A DNA stretch of 64,000 bases. It comes from Pomphorhynchus laevis (lineage: Eukaryota; Acanthocephala; Palaeacanthocephala; Echinorhynchida; Pomphorhynchidae). Location: contig WNNJ02000487.1 in NCBI GenBank assembly GCA_012934845.2, forward strand, positions 469,363 to 533,362, read 5' to 3'. Under the pieces are notes generated by a model. It saw only the letters and a list, made by a program, of their open reading frames with translations, had not been told where the DNA came from and searched no databases. The position numbers and the translations under genes are program-made. Positions 22,025 to 32,662 of this stretch are shown piece after piece (within the stretch, counting starts at the first letter, position 1; each line of letters begins with the position of its first letter).

Positions 22025-25000
22025 ATGGTTCGCGGAAAACCAACAGATGAAATACGATGTTGTAATTGCAACGGCGCAGCGGCCATTTGTCGTGGGTGTC
22101 GATGTGCGAAAAAATCAAGCCCGTGTGTGAATTGCAGAGCACCAGGCTGTCGTAATCGAATTAAAAATATATTCCCCAAATCGGAGTCTATCAATGTGAA
22201 TTCTATCCAATGTCGAAATTCTACACATACAGATCCGACTAGCATATTCAACGACCAAGTTCATTCAATAGATTCCTTATCTACATTTCGAAACAACGAT
22301 GCAACAGCACGGGCAAGGGCAGTAAGTAATATAACGACACCCAGTATTTCTATTGAATACATATATTATAAGGTATGTAATTGGCGCCCCAACCTCATGC
22401 AACTTCCTATATGTACGGCGAGTAACGAATTTATAGATATTCTTTCTTCTTATTACAATTTAATAGCAAATGACAAAGATGATGGCCAAATCTCATTGAT
22501 GAAAGCAACGGTTTTCTCACAGTGTATCCTTCAAAAAATCCCAACGCGTAAGATCTCTTACACTAGAAAGACCATTGAACGTCGTTTAAAGAGTTGGAAA
22601 GCGGAAGACTTTATAAGTGTATATGAAGAAGCATTGATGTTGCAGACAACATCCCATTGCAATGTGAAAACTAAGAAGATTGATTGGCATAAAAACTACA
22701 TTCGGCTAATGGAGAATGGATGTGTAGCTTCAGCAACCAGACTTCTAGAATTTAAAGACGATTCACCCATTCTTTCTCCCGATTCGAAAGTTGGTACAAA
22801 TACTGTAATAGAGAAGCTAGCAGAATTACACCCTTACCCTGCTGAAATAGATCAGAGTGCTATTCTATCGGATTTTGTTGAGGGAGTAACTAGTCATCAT
22901 CCAGTCATATTTTATTCTATAGATGCAGACGAAATCATTGCAGCAGCAAGGAGAACTCAAGGTGGCGCTGGACCTTCAGGCTTAAATGCAATAATGTGGA
23001 AGAGAATGTTAACTGGATTCGGTATCCACTCTAAGAAGTTGGCAACATCACTAGCGGAATTTGCAATACGATTAGCTTCGGAGCATATCAATCCTAACAG
23101 TTTGCGTGCGTTTGTAGCGAGTAGACTTATAGCTTTAAAAAAGACTGCAGGTATACGACCAATTGGCGTGGGACAAGTGGAACGACGGATAATTAGCAAA
23201 GTCGTTTTAGGAAAAATTAGAGGACATATTCAGGATGTAATGGGAACTGTGCAATTGTGCGCATCACAGAGAAGCGGAATAGAATTCGCTGTTCATTCCT
23301 TATCAGATTCCTTTCACTCTCGGGTTGACTTTGGCTTACTGGCCGTGGATGCAACAAACGCTTTTAATTCCGTAAATCGACGCCTAACATTAGCAAACAT
23401 AAAATTCATTTGTCCGTCTCTTGAAACAATACTAGTGAACTTATACATAAAATCATCAACAATGTTTACTGGTAGTGATCCGATATTTTCAAAAGAGGGT
23501 TTCACTCAAGGTGACCCTTTGGCCATGGCTGCATTTGCCGTTTCGACTCTACCACTCATCCTTCATATTCAAAAATGTTTACCATCCGTGATTCAACGAT
23601 GGTACGCAGACGATGCAAATTTTGTCGGTCCTAGCGATGATTTATATAAAGCCTGGGAAATACTAAAAACAATAGGCCCAAAATTTGGCTATTACGTTAA
23701 TCCACTAAAGACACAGCTGCTAATACACAAGGAACATGAATTCGACACTAGCAACTTCTCTGACTGTAAAATAAGTGAGCGTGCTATCGAAGTACTCGGA
23801 ACTCCCATTGGAGCAGAAGCTGATGTTTTGGATATTATAAAAACCAGGGTAACATCCTGGGCATCCACACTTGAAAGATTAGTTGAAGTTAGTAAAATTG
23901 ATCGACAAACTGCTTATTCCGGGTTAATACACTCTGTGCAATGGAAATGGATATATACTTACAGAACAGTACCAATGTGCACGGATGTCACTAGATGTCT
24001 TAAAAACCTATTGTATAGCGGTTTTATTGAGTCAATCACACAAGCGAAAATTGAACAAGCACATAAAGAATTATTAACTCTACCGTTCAAGTTAGGGGGC
24101 ATTGGGTTAGTTGATCCGGAATACATCGCTGACTTGGAGTACGATTATTCTCGTAGAATGTACGAAACCTATCGAGACGGATATACGGGAGAAAACCTGA
24201 GGGATGTTCAAACTCAAACAGCTAGAAATATTTCATACATGAGATTAAATGTAGCCAAATCGAGGAAAGAATTAATACTAAAATCTCTACCATCGGATTA
24301 CTTTAAGATATTGGCACATGCTAGTTACAAGGGAGCTTCATCGTGGCTATCTTCCCTACCTCTACGTCACGAGGGGTTTCGGCTTACAAACAATGAGTTT
24401 AGCGATGCATTAGCAGGTCGCTATGGATGGTCTTTGCGAGCATTAGAAAATAAAAAATGCATATGTTCTTCAGAAATGACTATCAATCATGCATTTTCGT
24501 GCAAGACCGGAGCGCTACCATCTATCAGGCATAATGAAGTAAGGGATATATTTTCTCATCTCTTAAGCGGGATATGCAGTGGCGTGGAGGTTGAACCAGT
24601 ATTAGCAACCGTTCCATCTGATTATCGTTTTAACAACAATAGCACAAGCATATCGAAAGAAGCGCGTCTGGATGTTGTATGTAGTGGACTATTCGGAAGC
24701 CGGTTTGAGCGGACATTTTTGGATGTCGCAATATTTAATGTACATGCTCCCTCTAACTCCCGAACTGAGTGTAAGGCTGACTTTGAATACCATGAAAAAC
24801 GAAAAATTTCGAAGTATGGAGAGCGAATTTTAAGTTTAGAACAGGCGCATTTCAGTCCGTTAATTTTTTCGTCTTCAGGAGGATCAAGTCAGGAATCTAA
24901 TAGGATAATGAAGCAAATAGCGTCAAAATTAAGCTCAAAACGCGAACTCCCATATCCTCAAATAATAAAAAATATACGAGAGAAAATTTCATTTGCCTTA

Positions 25001-25114
25001 GCTCGTGCTGCATCTGCCTGTTTAAGAGCGCCACGCTCTACATATGGAAAACCTATTCACGATCATTTTCGATCAACAGAAGAGATGTCACGAAAGCCGG
25101 AAGATTCGAATTAA
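22025..25114 (+). CDS. CXC-RT copy 9: whole 1029-aa CXC/reverse transcriptase/RLE protein
   Basis: The start is set at the ATG at 22025 (MVRGKP), as in relatives. The frame is open from 21950 but that stretch is the conserved leader. The CXC cluster is CCNCNG...CRGCRCA...CVNC...CRN. W-R-P-N/LPIC, GGAGPSG, GIRPIG, motif [25 protein letters not shown]...HAFSC, ARLDV, FLDVAIFN and CLRAPRSTYGKP follow. It is whole and close to the family length. A 5' leader, poly(A) tail and intact frame make it a good candidate for a mobile copy. Confidence 0.9.
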   Translation: MVRGKPTDEIRCCNCNGAAAICRGCRCAKKSSPCVNCRAPGCRNRIKNIFPKSESINVNSIQCRNSTHTDPTSIFNDQVHSIDSLSTFRNNDATARARAVSNITTPSISIEYIYYKVCNWRPNLMQLPICTASNEFIDILSSYYNLIANDKDDGQISLMKATVFSQCILQKIPTRKISYTRKTIERRLKSWKAEDFISVYEEALMLQTTSHCNVKTKKIDWHKNYIRLMENGCVASATRLLEFKDDSPILSPDSKVGTNTVIEKLAELHPYPAEIDQSAILSDFVEGVTSHHPVIFYSIDADEIIAAARRTQGGAGPSGLNAIMWKRMLTGFGIHSKKLATSLAEFAIRLASEHINPNSLRAFVASRLIALKKTAGIRPIGVGQVERRIISKVVLGKIRGHIQDVMGTVQLCASQRSGIEFAVHSLSDSFHSRVDFGLLAVDATNAFNSVNRRLTLANIKFICPSLETILVNLYIKSSTMFTGSDPIFSKEGFTQGDPLAMAAFAVSTLPLILHIQKCLPSVIQRWYADDANFVGPSDDLYKAWEILKTIGPKFGYYVNPLKTQLLIHKEHEFDTSNFSDCKISERAIEVLGTPIGAEADVLDIIKTRVTSWASTLERLVEVSKIDRQTAYSGLIHSVQWKWIYTYRTVPMCTDVTRCLKNLLYSGFIESITQAKIEQAHKELLTLPFKLGGIGLVDPEYIADLEYDYSRRMYETYRDGYTGENLRDVQTQTARNISYMRLNVAKSRKELILKSLPSDYFKILAHASYKGASSWLSSLPLRHEGFRLTNNEFSDALAGRYGWSLRALENKKCICSSEMTINHAFSCKTGALPSIRHNEVRDIFSHLLSGICSGVEVEPVLATVPSDYRFNNNSTSISKEARLDVVCSGLFGSRFERTFLDVAIFNVHAPSNSRTECKADFEYHEKRKISKYGERILSLEQAHFSPLIFSSSGGSSQESNRIMKQIASKLSSKRELPYPQIIKNIREKISFALARAASACLRAPRSTYGKPIHDHFRSTEEMSRKPEDSN

Positions 25115-25230
25115 AGAGAAATAACTTAGCTTATGATTGGATTCTAGAATTCTTTAGTTCTTTACTTTTGGACACATTCTTGTATGTTTTACGAAAATAA
25201 AAATTTTTCTTTAAAAAAAAAAAAAAAAAA
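25115..25230 (+). other. 3' UTR and poly(A) of CXC-RT copy 9
   Basis: AT-rich tail ending in AATAAAAATTTTTC and a run of about 18 A (25213-25230). No TTA run follows, unlike most other copies. Confidence 0.5.
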
Positions 25231-25317
25231 TTAAATACAACAGCAGCAAAAGAGCGTAGAGCTCGTACAGGCTGGGTACAGGGTTAAAAAAAATATATCA
25301 ATGAAAATCCGATTGTT

Positions 25318-25746
25318 TTAAGTTAGTACATTCTTCAGATTTCTCTTGAAGGACAAAATACTGGAGGCCGAAACCACTTGACTTGGTAGCTTATTCCAGC
25401 TTTTCCACGTTCGGTTGACAATTGTGTTAAATCTTCTTCGTGGACGAATGTGGGTCTTTAACGTGAGGTGATGTCCCCTCAATCTGTTTGAATTTCGAAG
25501 TTCGAACAGTTTGCGACAAACATGTTCCCTCTGCCCTTTTTGAACATTAAGCGCTGTCCACACAAACATTAAATCAGATGACTTTAAAGATTTCTTCACT
25601 GTGGTCACACCAAGTGCGTGAAGTCGAAAAATGAATGAGAGCTTGCGTTGGCTGGGTACAAGATGTGTGGCCTTGCGTAATATGGATTCGTACATGTTCA
25701 TCTCTGTCATAGTTTGAGGGTGACAGGCAGGTGAAGCGTATCTCAT
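25318..25746 (-). mobile_element. CR1-type LINE, C-terminal pol fragment
   Basis: A 142-codon minus-strand frame holds the C-terminal conserved block of CR1-like pol proteins: YESILRKATHLVPSQ, a central RLHALGVTTVKKS, then RGHHLTLK, RFNTIVNRTWKSWNKLP and a final SFKRNL. It is 5'-truncated, as is usual for LINE copies, with no RT core left. It sits between copy 9 and a structured repeat. Confidence 0.75.
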
Positions 25747-25789
25747 TAAAGATAAGACATAAGCATTGTAATCAATGACATCATTGTAA

Positions 25790-26290
25790 TCTTGACATCA
25801 TTTCTGATTTCAAATTAAATCAGCGTTGATAGGAGGAGGTGTAACCTTCAATTTGAAAACCTACCTATTTTTTCTAATGATTATTATCATCAAACTAGTC
25901 ACCTATAGTTTGTTTCCTAATTTTAATTAAATTAATTGAAATTACTGCACTTTGAAATCAGAAATGATTTCAATAAAATTTGCAAAATGTAAGACGAGTC
26001 TTTTATTAAATCTAATTGCCAATAAAAGTAGACGAGTCGAGTAATCGTCAGCCAACATTAGAAGAACCGAAACGTTAAACGTAGTATTGTGGATCAGTAG
26101 CTGATGATGTCCAACAATACTGAAATGTAGCCTACTGATGTTGGCGTATAGATAGGATTAAAGTAGAGTGCAGAATAAAAATAGTCATCAAAATTTCAAG
26201 ACTGCACAGGTCTATCAACTTAAAATAAGGAAACAAACTATATATGGCTACTTTAATTGCAAAAATAGGTAGTTTTTTAGATATTCTAAA
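25790..26290. repeat. Structured repeat family 2 (two opposed partial copies)
   Basis: 25790-25935 is the minus-strand end of the repeat (AATCAGCG...CCTTCAATTTGAAAACCTAC). From about 25960 the plus strand reads GACGAGTCGAG...GCCAACA...CGAAACG...CTGATGATGTCC...TGTTGGC and then the shared tail. The core folds as nested hairpins: GCCAACA/TGTTGGC outside, GTATTGT/ACAATAC inside and ATCAG/CTGAT at the tip. At least five more copies lie at 52.3-55.2 kb. No coding capacity is seen, so this is a non-autonomous element of unknown class. Confidence 0.65.
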
Positions 26291-26461
26291 TGCTTTCTAC
26301 GAATATTTGTTAAAATGTCCACGTATACTTATACTTATAATTCAAACTTAATTTAATTGTGCAGTCATATTGTTACATTAAACATTTTTTGATGACACGT
26401 TGCTTTAATCTTGTCTAAAAAGACCGAAACCTGAAATGTAGGTATTGGATCAGTAGCTGAT

Positions 26462-26600
26462 TGGAAAAGCATTCGCCCGACACTCTGCGTCTCTTCTCAA
26501 AATCACTTCCATTTTCAGTCCTTGCTCTTTAAATTGTGTCGTCATTCTAGCCCGATCACTCCGTATCTCGCCATTGTATACCGTCCTGGTTCATCGGCTC
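26462..26600 (-). other. Unclassified coding-like patch
   Basis: GC-rich against its surroundings and open on the minus strand for about 45 codons (VYNGEIRSDRARMTTQFKEQ, then LKMEVILRRDAECRANAFP). I do not recognise it. It could be a transposon scrap or a stray host exon. Confidence 0.2.
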
Positions 26601-26641
26601 CTACAAGATATGGTTAAACGCTCTAGACGCTCTAGCGACAA

Positions 26642-27298
26642 GACGCTCTAGCGACAAGATATGGTTGGACGCCTCCGAAACAACCAGATCAATGTTTATG
26701 CGGTTCAAAGTTTGAGCTCCGTCACTCTCTTTCATGTAAGGTCGGTGGTATGCCAATAATACGACACAACTTCCTTCGGGATCTAATTGCAAAAGAGCTA
26801 AAAGGGATTTGCGACCCCGTTTCTCTTGAACCTACACTGCAACCGCTTCCAGACGGAGTAACATTCGCAACAAATTCGACAGCCAGGGAACATAACGCTA
26901 GAGTAGATATTTCTTGCTATGGGTTGTTTAGTATTTCGGAGCGGTCCCTATTGGACATTTGCGTTTACAATCACCTTGCTTCGTCCTACTCAACATCAAT
27001 GCCACAAAATCACTTTCACTACCACGAACAAAGGAAAATCGGAAAATACGGTGAACGTATATCACGATTTGAAAGAGCTTGTTTTTTTCCTATAATTTTT
27101 GCAGCTAACGGTGGAGCTGGTGAAATAGCTTCAAAGGTGCTACGACAAATATGCAGGCGTCAATCTATAAAATCTACTCGGCCATACAATGAATGCATGC
27201 GTGATTTGAGGATCAAAACGGGACTAGCGCTAGCAAGAGCAGCATCATTACAAATCCGCTGCACTCCGTTGAGTAATATGTCGGGACAATGTGCTTGA
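26642..27298 (+). pseudogene. CXC-RT copy 10: 5'-truncated RLE end
   Basis: The frame is open from about 26642 (DALATRYGW) through the knuckle CLCG...HSLSC, MPIIRH, ARVDI and LLDICVYN to 27298. Only the C-terminal quarter of the family protein is left. The 5' edge carries two or three overlapping copies of a 16-nt word (GACGCTCTAGCGACAA) at 26618-26657, a small tandem duplication at the truncation point. The 3' UTR and an A run follow at 27299-27388. The C-terminus (ASLQIRCTPLSN) lacks the RGPRSARNRP motif. Confidence 0.8.
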
Positions 27299-27388
27299 CA
27301 GTGCAAGAAACTTTTCTAGTTTGTAGAACATTTTACTTCTTCTTTTTTCTTGAATAAATCTTCTCTTCAAAAAAAAATATAAAAAAAA

Positions 27389-28940
27389 CGGATACTCAAA
27401 TACCCAGCTTACGTGCATGTACAGATACACAATCTGCTGTGTCCTGTGATGGTCTCGATAGGGTGATCTCAAATAAGCGTATATATAATAGAGGATGCAC
27501 AGTTATTCTAGCTAATATGCCCGAGTCTATCTTCGAGAATGCGCAAGCACGACTGAATGACGACATTCAGAGTTTGAGGTCTATTCTGGCACATGTACTT
27601 GGCTCCTGTGACATTGAGACAGTCCAAAAAGTTAAACTTGTCGCTCTTTTCCGTCTAGGTAAGCGTAATGCTTTAAATAATAAACCCCGACTACTCAAAG
27701 CTGTCTTCCATAACCAACTTCATGCTACCTTAATGTTGCGAAACTCGTTCCGTCTCAAAGGGTCTAATATTCCACTGCTGAAGGATCTTGATGTATCAGA
27801 ACGAAAAAAATTATCGAAGGTTAAAAAGGAACTATCATCTCGTGTTGCTAAAGGAGAAACAAATCTCTATGTGAAAAATTTTCAGATTGTGAAGCGACGC
27901 ACCTGGCTGAGTTGGAGCCCACTAGTCATGTCGCCTCGCGTGCATTCTGTAATCGAAACGGGCTCGTCTACTCTGCCTATCAGAGTCTAAATGGTTTAGC
28001 GTCCGGGTTATTAGGATGTGTAAGTGGTGATAGGAATACTCTCAGAGGTATGTTGGGGCATTGTGAAATACTCCATGGTAATGTTCGCAGTCTTATATCG
28101 AAGATAGATGAACTGAGATATAGAGTTCAGTTAATTCGTCCTAAATTACTCGCTATCACAGAATCATGGCTATATGGTGATATTGTTGATAATGAAGTCT
28201 CCATCCCTGGTTATCTGGTTTTCCGCAGTGATCGTAAAAGTGGAAGAGGTGGAGGTGTTATTCTTTATGTGAGCAACGATGTGAAAGTAACTATTCTTAG
28301 CACTTCTTCTGATAAAGTCGAAAGTTTGTGGTGTCGGGTAAAATTCATGCATACCGCTCCGCTTGTTCTGGGGGTAGTATATCGTTCACCCTTGGCCGCC
28401 ACAGATAAACTGATTGGGGAAGTAGAACTTTATTCTAAAGGTACCTCCAATGTTTTAATACTTGGTGACTTGAATATGCCTTCGGTTGATTGGAATTCGT
28501 ATACGGATTTTCCTACTTGTGACCATACTTCCTATGATCTTCTGGAGTGTATCATCTATTGTGGTTTAACTCAGCATGTCCAAAATTACACTCGTTTTGC
28601 TAGTGACAGTAGATCTCTATTAGATGTATGTTTATCTTCGAACAGTGAGATTATTAACGCTATCCGTTATGATGCCCCGATCGGTATGTCTGATCATTGC
28701 GTAGTGATCGTTAGGTTAAGGTTTCAAGAAGATACTCGAGGTCCGCGTGAAAATCAAGTGGTTAATGCTTTCAAAACCAACACAGGTGCAATTAAGTCAA
28801 TACTTTCAACAGCTTCCTGGCCATATCCCGCTGTTGTTGGAGTACACGGCGCGTGGAATTACTTCCAGAGAACCTTAGAGTCGCTGCTTATTTTATTCTC
28901 TCCACTTAGAAGCAGGACACGTCGAAAATATTCTCCCTGA
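27389..28940 (+). mobile_element. CR1-type LINE, 5' part: ORF1-like segment and APE endonuclease
   Basis: 27439-27990 encodes an ORF1-like segment typical of CR1 elements (VKLVALFRLGK, RPRLLKAVFHNQLHATLMLR, LSVSERKKLSKVKKEL type wording). An overlapping frame at 27912-28940 carries an apurinic-type endonuclease domain: HGNVRSLISKIDELR, ITESWL, GRGGGVILYV, LGVVYRSP, GDLNMPSVDW, LDVCLSS and MSDHCVVIVRL, the last holding the catalytic SDH. The element stops at about 28940, before any reverse transcriptase, so it is a fragment. The two frames overlap, which indicates a shift or the original ORF1/ORF2 overlap. Confidence 0.8.
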
Positions 28941-29266
28941 GAATATTTTTGTTCATTGATTTAGTATCATTGCATTAATACATAATCTCTTAATAATATT
29001 TTATAAAATATTTCTGAATTAATTTAACAGATTTAGCAAACAACATTATTTTTACGTCTTGGTTTTCTATAAACTAGAAAAGACTAATAAAACTAGATTT
29101 TATTCCTTTTGTTTCAATGAATAAATAAGCAAAAAAGACAAAATTAAATTAATTAATCCACAATATTCGTGTTGTTTAATGGATTTTAATATACTTTGAT
29201 CTACTGTTGAGAAAAATATCACCTATTGGATAATTAGCGTTTTCTAACACTGACATTTGTTGTATT
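28941..29266. other. AT-rich stretch, nothing recognised
   Basis: No coding signal or repeat match that I can support. Confidence 0.5.
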
Positions 29267-29430
29267 TGATTGCATCTGTGAGCTGAAATTTTTCCGATTG
29301 TGGCACGATATTATTCTCACAGGTATTAATCTTATTTTTGATACAGCAGGACGCTACTAATCAGTCTGGGTGGGTCTCATCAGCTGCTGACCCAGACCTA
29401 CATTTCACGTTTCATTTTGAAGAATTATTG
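29267..29430 (-). mobile_element. SINE family 1, headless copy
   Basis: Minus-strand match to the body of the SINE at 36.2-36.7 kb: CGTGAAATGTAGGTCTGGG, CAGCTGATGAGACCC, TAGTAGCGTCCTGCTGTATC. The tRNA-like head is absent. Confidence 0.65.
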
Positions 29431-29880
29431 GATCAACTGCAACTTCCGGACTACAACATGTTTTTATAAACTACAACATTACAGGACAGAATAATGATTT
29501 ATAATTAGCGTCCATTAAATATAGTGTATTCTGGTTTGACTAAAAGTATGAGCAAATGTTATAACCGCGTTACGGTAAATCGAGTCAACGAATGGAATAA
29601 AAGTTGACCCATTTTTAAATTACTATTTTAATTATTAATAATTATAGAATTATTTGAGCTGGATCAAAGGGGTTTTCAATTATTGCTTGTTTATCAGTTT
29701 ATAAAACTTAATTTTACATTTAATATCGTCAAATTGAGGATGAACGCTGTTTTAGTAAGATCACTCCATCGAAATCGAATAAAACAATATTTTAAACAAT
29801 TTTTTATTATTGTAGTCAATGTGCATTAATCTGATAATAATACAAATGTAAAAATGATAATAAAAATAATACAAATGTTA

Positions 29881-29995
29881 GTATTAATCTTATTTTTGAT
29901 ACAGCAGGACGCTACTAATCAGTCTGGATGGGTCTCATCAGCTGTTGACTCAAACCTACATTTCACGTTTCGATCCTTATTATCTGCTTACTAAG
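29881..29995 (-). mobile_element. SINE family 1, short copy
   Basis: Second minus-strand copy of the same body, less well preserved, facing the plus-strand copy at 30020. Confidence 0.6.
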
Positions 29996-30019
29996 GGACT
30001 TATTATCTGCTTACTTATT

Positions 30020-30187
30020 TTTTGCTTAATAAGGGTAGAAACGTGAAATTTAGGTCTAGGTTAGCAGCTGATGAGACCCACCCATACTGATTAGTAGCGT
30101 CCTGCTGTATCAAGAATAGGAACAGAATACCTGTGAGGATAATATTATGCCACAACCAGAAGAATTTCAGCTCACAGATGCATTCAA
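30020..30187 (+). mobile_element. SINE family 1, headless copy
   Basis: Plus-strand body with CAGCTGATGAGACCC and TAGTAGCGTCCTGCTGTATC, extending to CAGCTCACAGATGCATTCAA at its 3' end. Together with the copy at 29881 it makes an inverted pair. Confidence 0.6.
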
Positions 30188-30499
30188 GTTAAATTAAAAA
30201 CTATGTATATATTTGTATTTTAACACTTTTGTATATAATGCGACGATTTAATAATACTTAAGTCGGATTATAGTAAGGCTATTATACTTAAAGTTATCGC
30301 GTAAGCGTGATATTCTAATGTCATAAAATGATAAAAGAAATCGACTACGGTAACTAATACGGAATAACTCTATGAACAATATAAGTTTAGCGTAAAACAA
30401 AATTCAAAATTTCTAATAAGAATTAAGGAAAGAAAATTTATTTGTAATTAATTTCTATGTCACTAGGGGGCGTATATTTAGAGTAACAGGGCGGATTTC

Positions 30500-30593
30500 G
30501 TATATATAAGACTTAAAGTAAGCTTTGCTTTTAGTCAATCTTTACGATCTTAGCTAATTGTTTAATTTGTTTTAATAGCGTCGTTTCATTCGT
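30500..30593 (+). promoter_or_regulatory. Possible TATA box and first exon before 30772
   Basis: GTATATATAAG near 30502 follows a GGGCGG word, and CGTAT/GTAAGT at 30594 is a perfect donor that could splice to the acceptor before 30772. No start codon is in a usable frame here. This is a weak reading from signals alone. Confidence 0.2.
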
Positions 30594-30771
30594 ATGTAAG
30601 TATTAATAAGTATGCTAGTCAACAGAAGAAATTAATTCAGTTTTACATCGATTAATTATCGTGAATAGCTGCTGCATTCACGGTATAATAAAAATCAAAT
30701 TTCTTTAGTTTTAAGCAAATATTTTTTATTGTTATAAGGAAAAGTAAAGTATTGATTAAAAATGATTTCAG

Positions 30772-30894
30772 GCTGCACTTGGAGTATGTGCCGCTCGTCT
30801 CATTTTCCAAGTTCTTAAGCACATCGATGTTGAACTAGCTTGTACTTGTGATCCATTGTATCAACTTATTTATTTGTGGAACGAAACAACATGA
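30772..30894 (+). CDS. Candidate terminal coding exon, unknown gene
   Basis: A good acceptor (TGATTTCAG) is followed by 40 open codons ending in TGA: AALGVCAARLIFQVLKHIDV then ELACTCDPLYQLIYLWNETT. Base composition jumps to about 45% GC in a region near 25%, and drops again after the stop. I do not recognise the protein. The upstream exon is not certain. It may be the 3' end of a host gene or an isolated relic. Confidence 0.4.
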   Translation, partial: AALGVCAARLIFQVLKHIDVELACTCDPLYQLIYLWNETT

Positions 30895-32060
30895 TGTCGA
30901 GAAAGTTACTGGAATAAATTTGATTATTTACAATCATGATTACCAAGCATGAGATTTGAATATCTGTTTCTATTCGACTACACTATTCTATCGGATAGAA
31001 GTAAAGTGTGGTAAACAAATCATTAAATGTAGAAATAATTAATAATTAATATAATTAATAATTATCAATTATTAATTATAATAATTAACTAAATAATTAT
31101 CACAATATTAATCATGTAACTTTAGCATTATTTAGATTCTCAATTATAAGAAACGTACATAAAATAAGCTGATGAAATTTATCGTCTAATTGCATTATAT
31201 TGAATTTGATTCTTATCTTAATAATACAGCTAACATGACTAAAAAGTTTACAATATGATTAAAAAATTAGCTCATTTAAGATTGTGTTTGTAAAGAGCAT
31301 ATGGTATTGACATACTCAGTTTACTAAATACAAACACGATTTTTTTTCTGAATTGTGATAATTTTTTTGAGGGATAATTTCTACAGCGGTTATAGTTGCC
31401 TCGATTTTCAAAAGCTAAATTATAAAAATGATATCTGCATATCCAAACAATAGAATAATTAATCGCTATAAAGCATTTGGCAAATTTTTATTAATTAGAT
31501 AATCATTCAAAACCAGATAAATGTTATATAAGATAGCATCTAACGTTTCAAAAACGTCCTTAAATAGAGAATTACCTTAGAAAAATAATAATTTTAAGGA
31601 CATATACTTTGAGAAGTCAAATATCAGCTTACTAATTGAACAGCAAATCTAAAGTTAATTATTGGCCATTAATAACGATATATTTCGTTCGAAAACTGCC
31701 TAAAAACAGTGTGATAAGCAAATATTATTTTAAAATAAAGTTCCATCTGAATTTATTTTGTGAATAGATTCGGTTTAAGGTAGGTTTTATGGTAATAAAA
31801 TTTGCAGTTTATTTTGTGATGCCGATCCAATTAAATCATTTTTTGCTTGATCAATAGTTATTTTTATCATTTATTTTTATTTTCTATAATTCTAACTTTA
31901 TATAAATATAAATTATATAAAATCATATAATCATTTACTATTTATTTTATCTATTATTATTTTTAATTTATATAGGTCCATTTTTTGGTCGAATTTTCCG
32001 GTTTTCCTTGTTTAATTTATATATATAGGTCTTCTCTGGTATTTTCGTGGATTATATATC
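30895..32060. other. AT-rich stretch, nothing recognised
   Basis: Low-complexity A/T sequence without an exon-like patch or repeat that I could match. Confidence 0.5.
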
Positions 32061-32065
32061 GGCAC

Positions 32066-32068
32066 CAT

Positions 32069-32165
<97 letters not shown>
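32066..32165. repeat. (TA)n microsatellite
   Basis: About 50 TA units ending exactly where the left arm of the palindrome begins. Confidence 0.98.
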
Positions 32166-32167
<2 letters not shown>

Positions 32168-32662
32168 GTCAATTGATGGCTGACTGCCACACGGATTAAT
32201 ACAGGGAATGTCTTTAGTATGGCGGGATATCACATGACATTTTTATTGCATGCCTCTGAACCTTATTTGTACTTTACCTATGTTTTTATTTTGTAGATAT
32301 AGTGACCTATATAAGACTTATAAAGAGTTGAAACGTTGTCAAAAATATACATTGGTCTTCTCTGGTATTTTCGTGGATTATATATCGGCACCATTGCCAC
32401 TGCCGTTTATATATATATAAACGGCAGTGGCAATGGTGCCGATATATAATCCACGAAAATACCAGAGAAGACCAATGTATATTTTTGACAACGTTTCAAC
32501 TCTTTACTAAGTCTTATATAGGTCACTATATCTACAAAATAAAAACATAGGTAAAGTACAAATAAGGTTCAGAGGCATGCAATAAAAATGTCATGTGATA
32601 TCCCGCCATACTAAAGACATTCCCTGTATTAATCCGTGTGGCAGTCAGCCATCAATTGACCC
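32166..32662. repeat. Large palindrome, two arms of about 248 bp
   Basis: Sequence 32166-32413 is repeated in reverse complement at 32414-32662 with only one or two small differences. The centre reads GCCGTTTATATATATATAAA with the complementary ACGGC. The right arm continues into the Penelope-like coding remnant, so the arms are its 3' region present twice in opposed orientation. Each arm contains GAGTTGAAACGTTGTC. Confidence 0.9.

Noticed and set aside
1-25114. LTR or DIRS-like nature of the CXC-RT copies
   Set aside because: No terminal repeats, protease, integrase or recombinase. Poly(A) tails, 5' truncation and an RLE point to non-LTR elements.
31985-32233. Long (YI)n open frames on both strands
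   Set aside because: They are translations of a (TA)n microsatellite.
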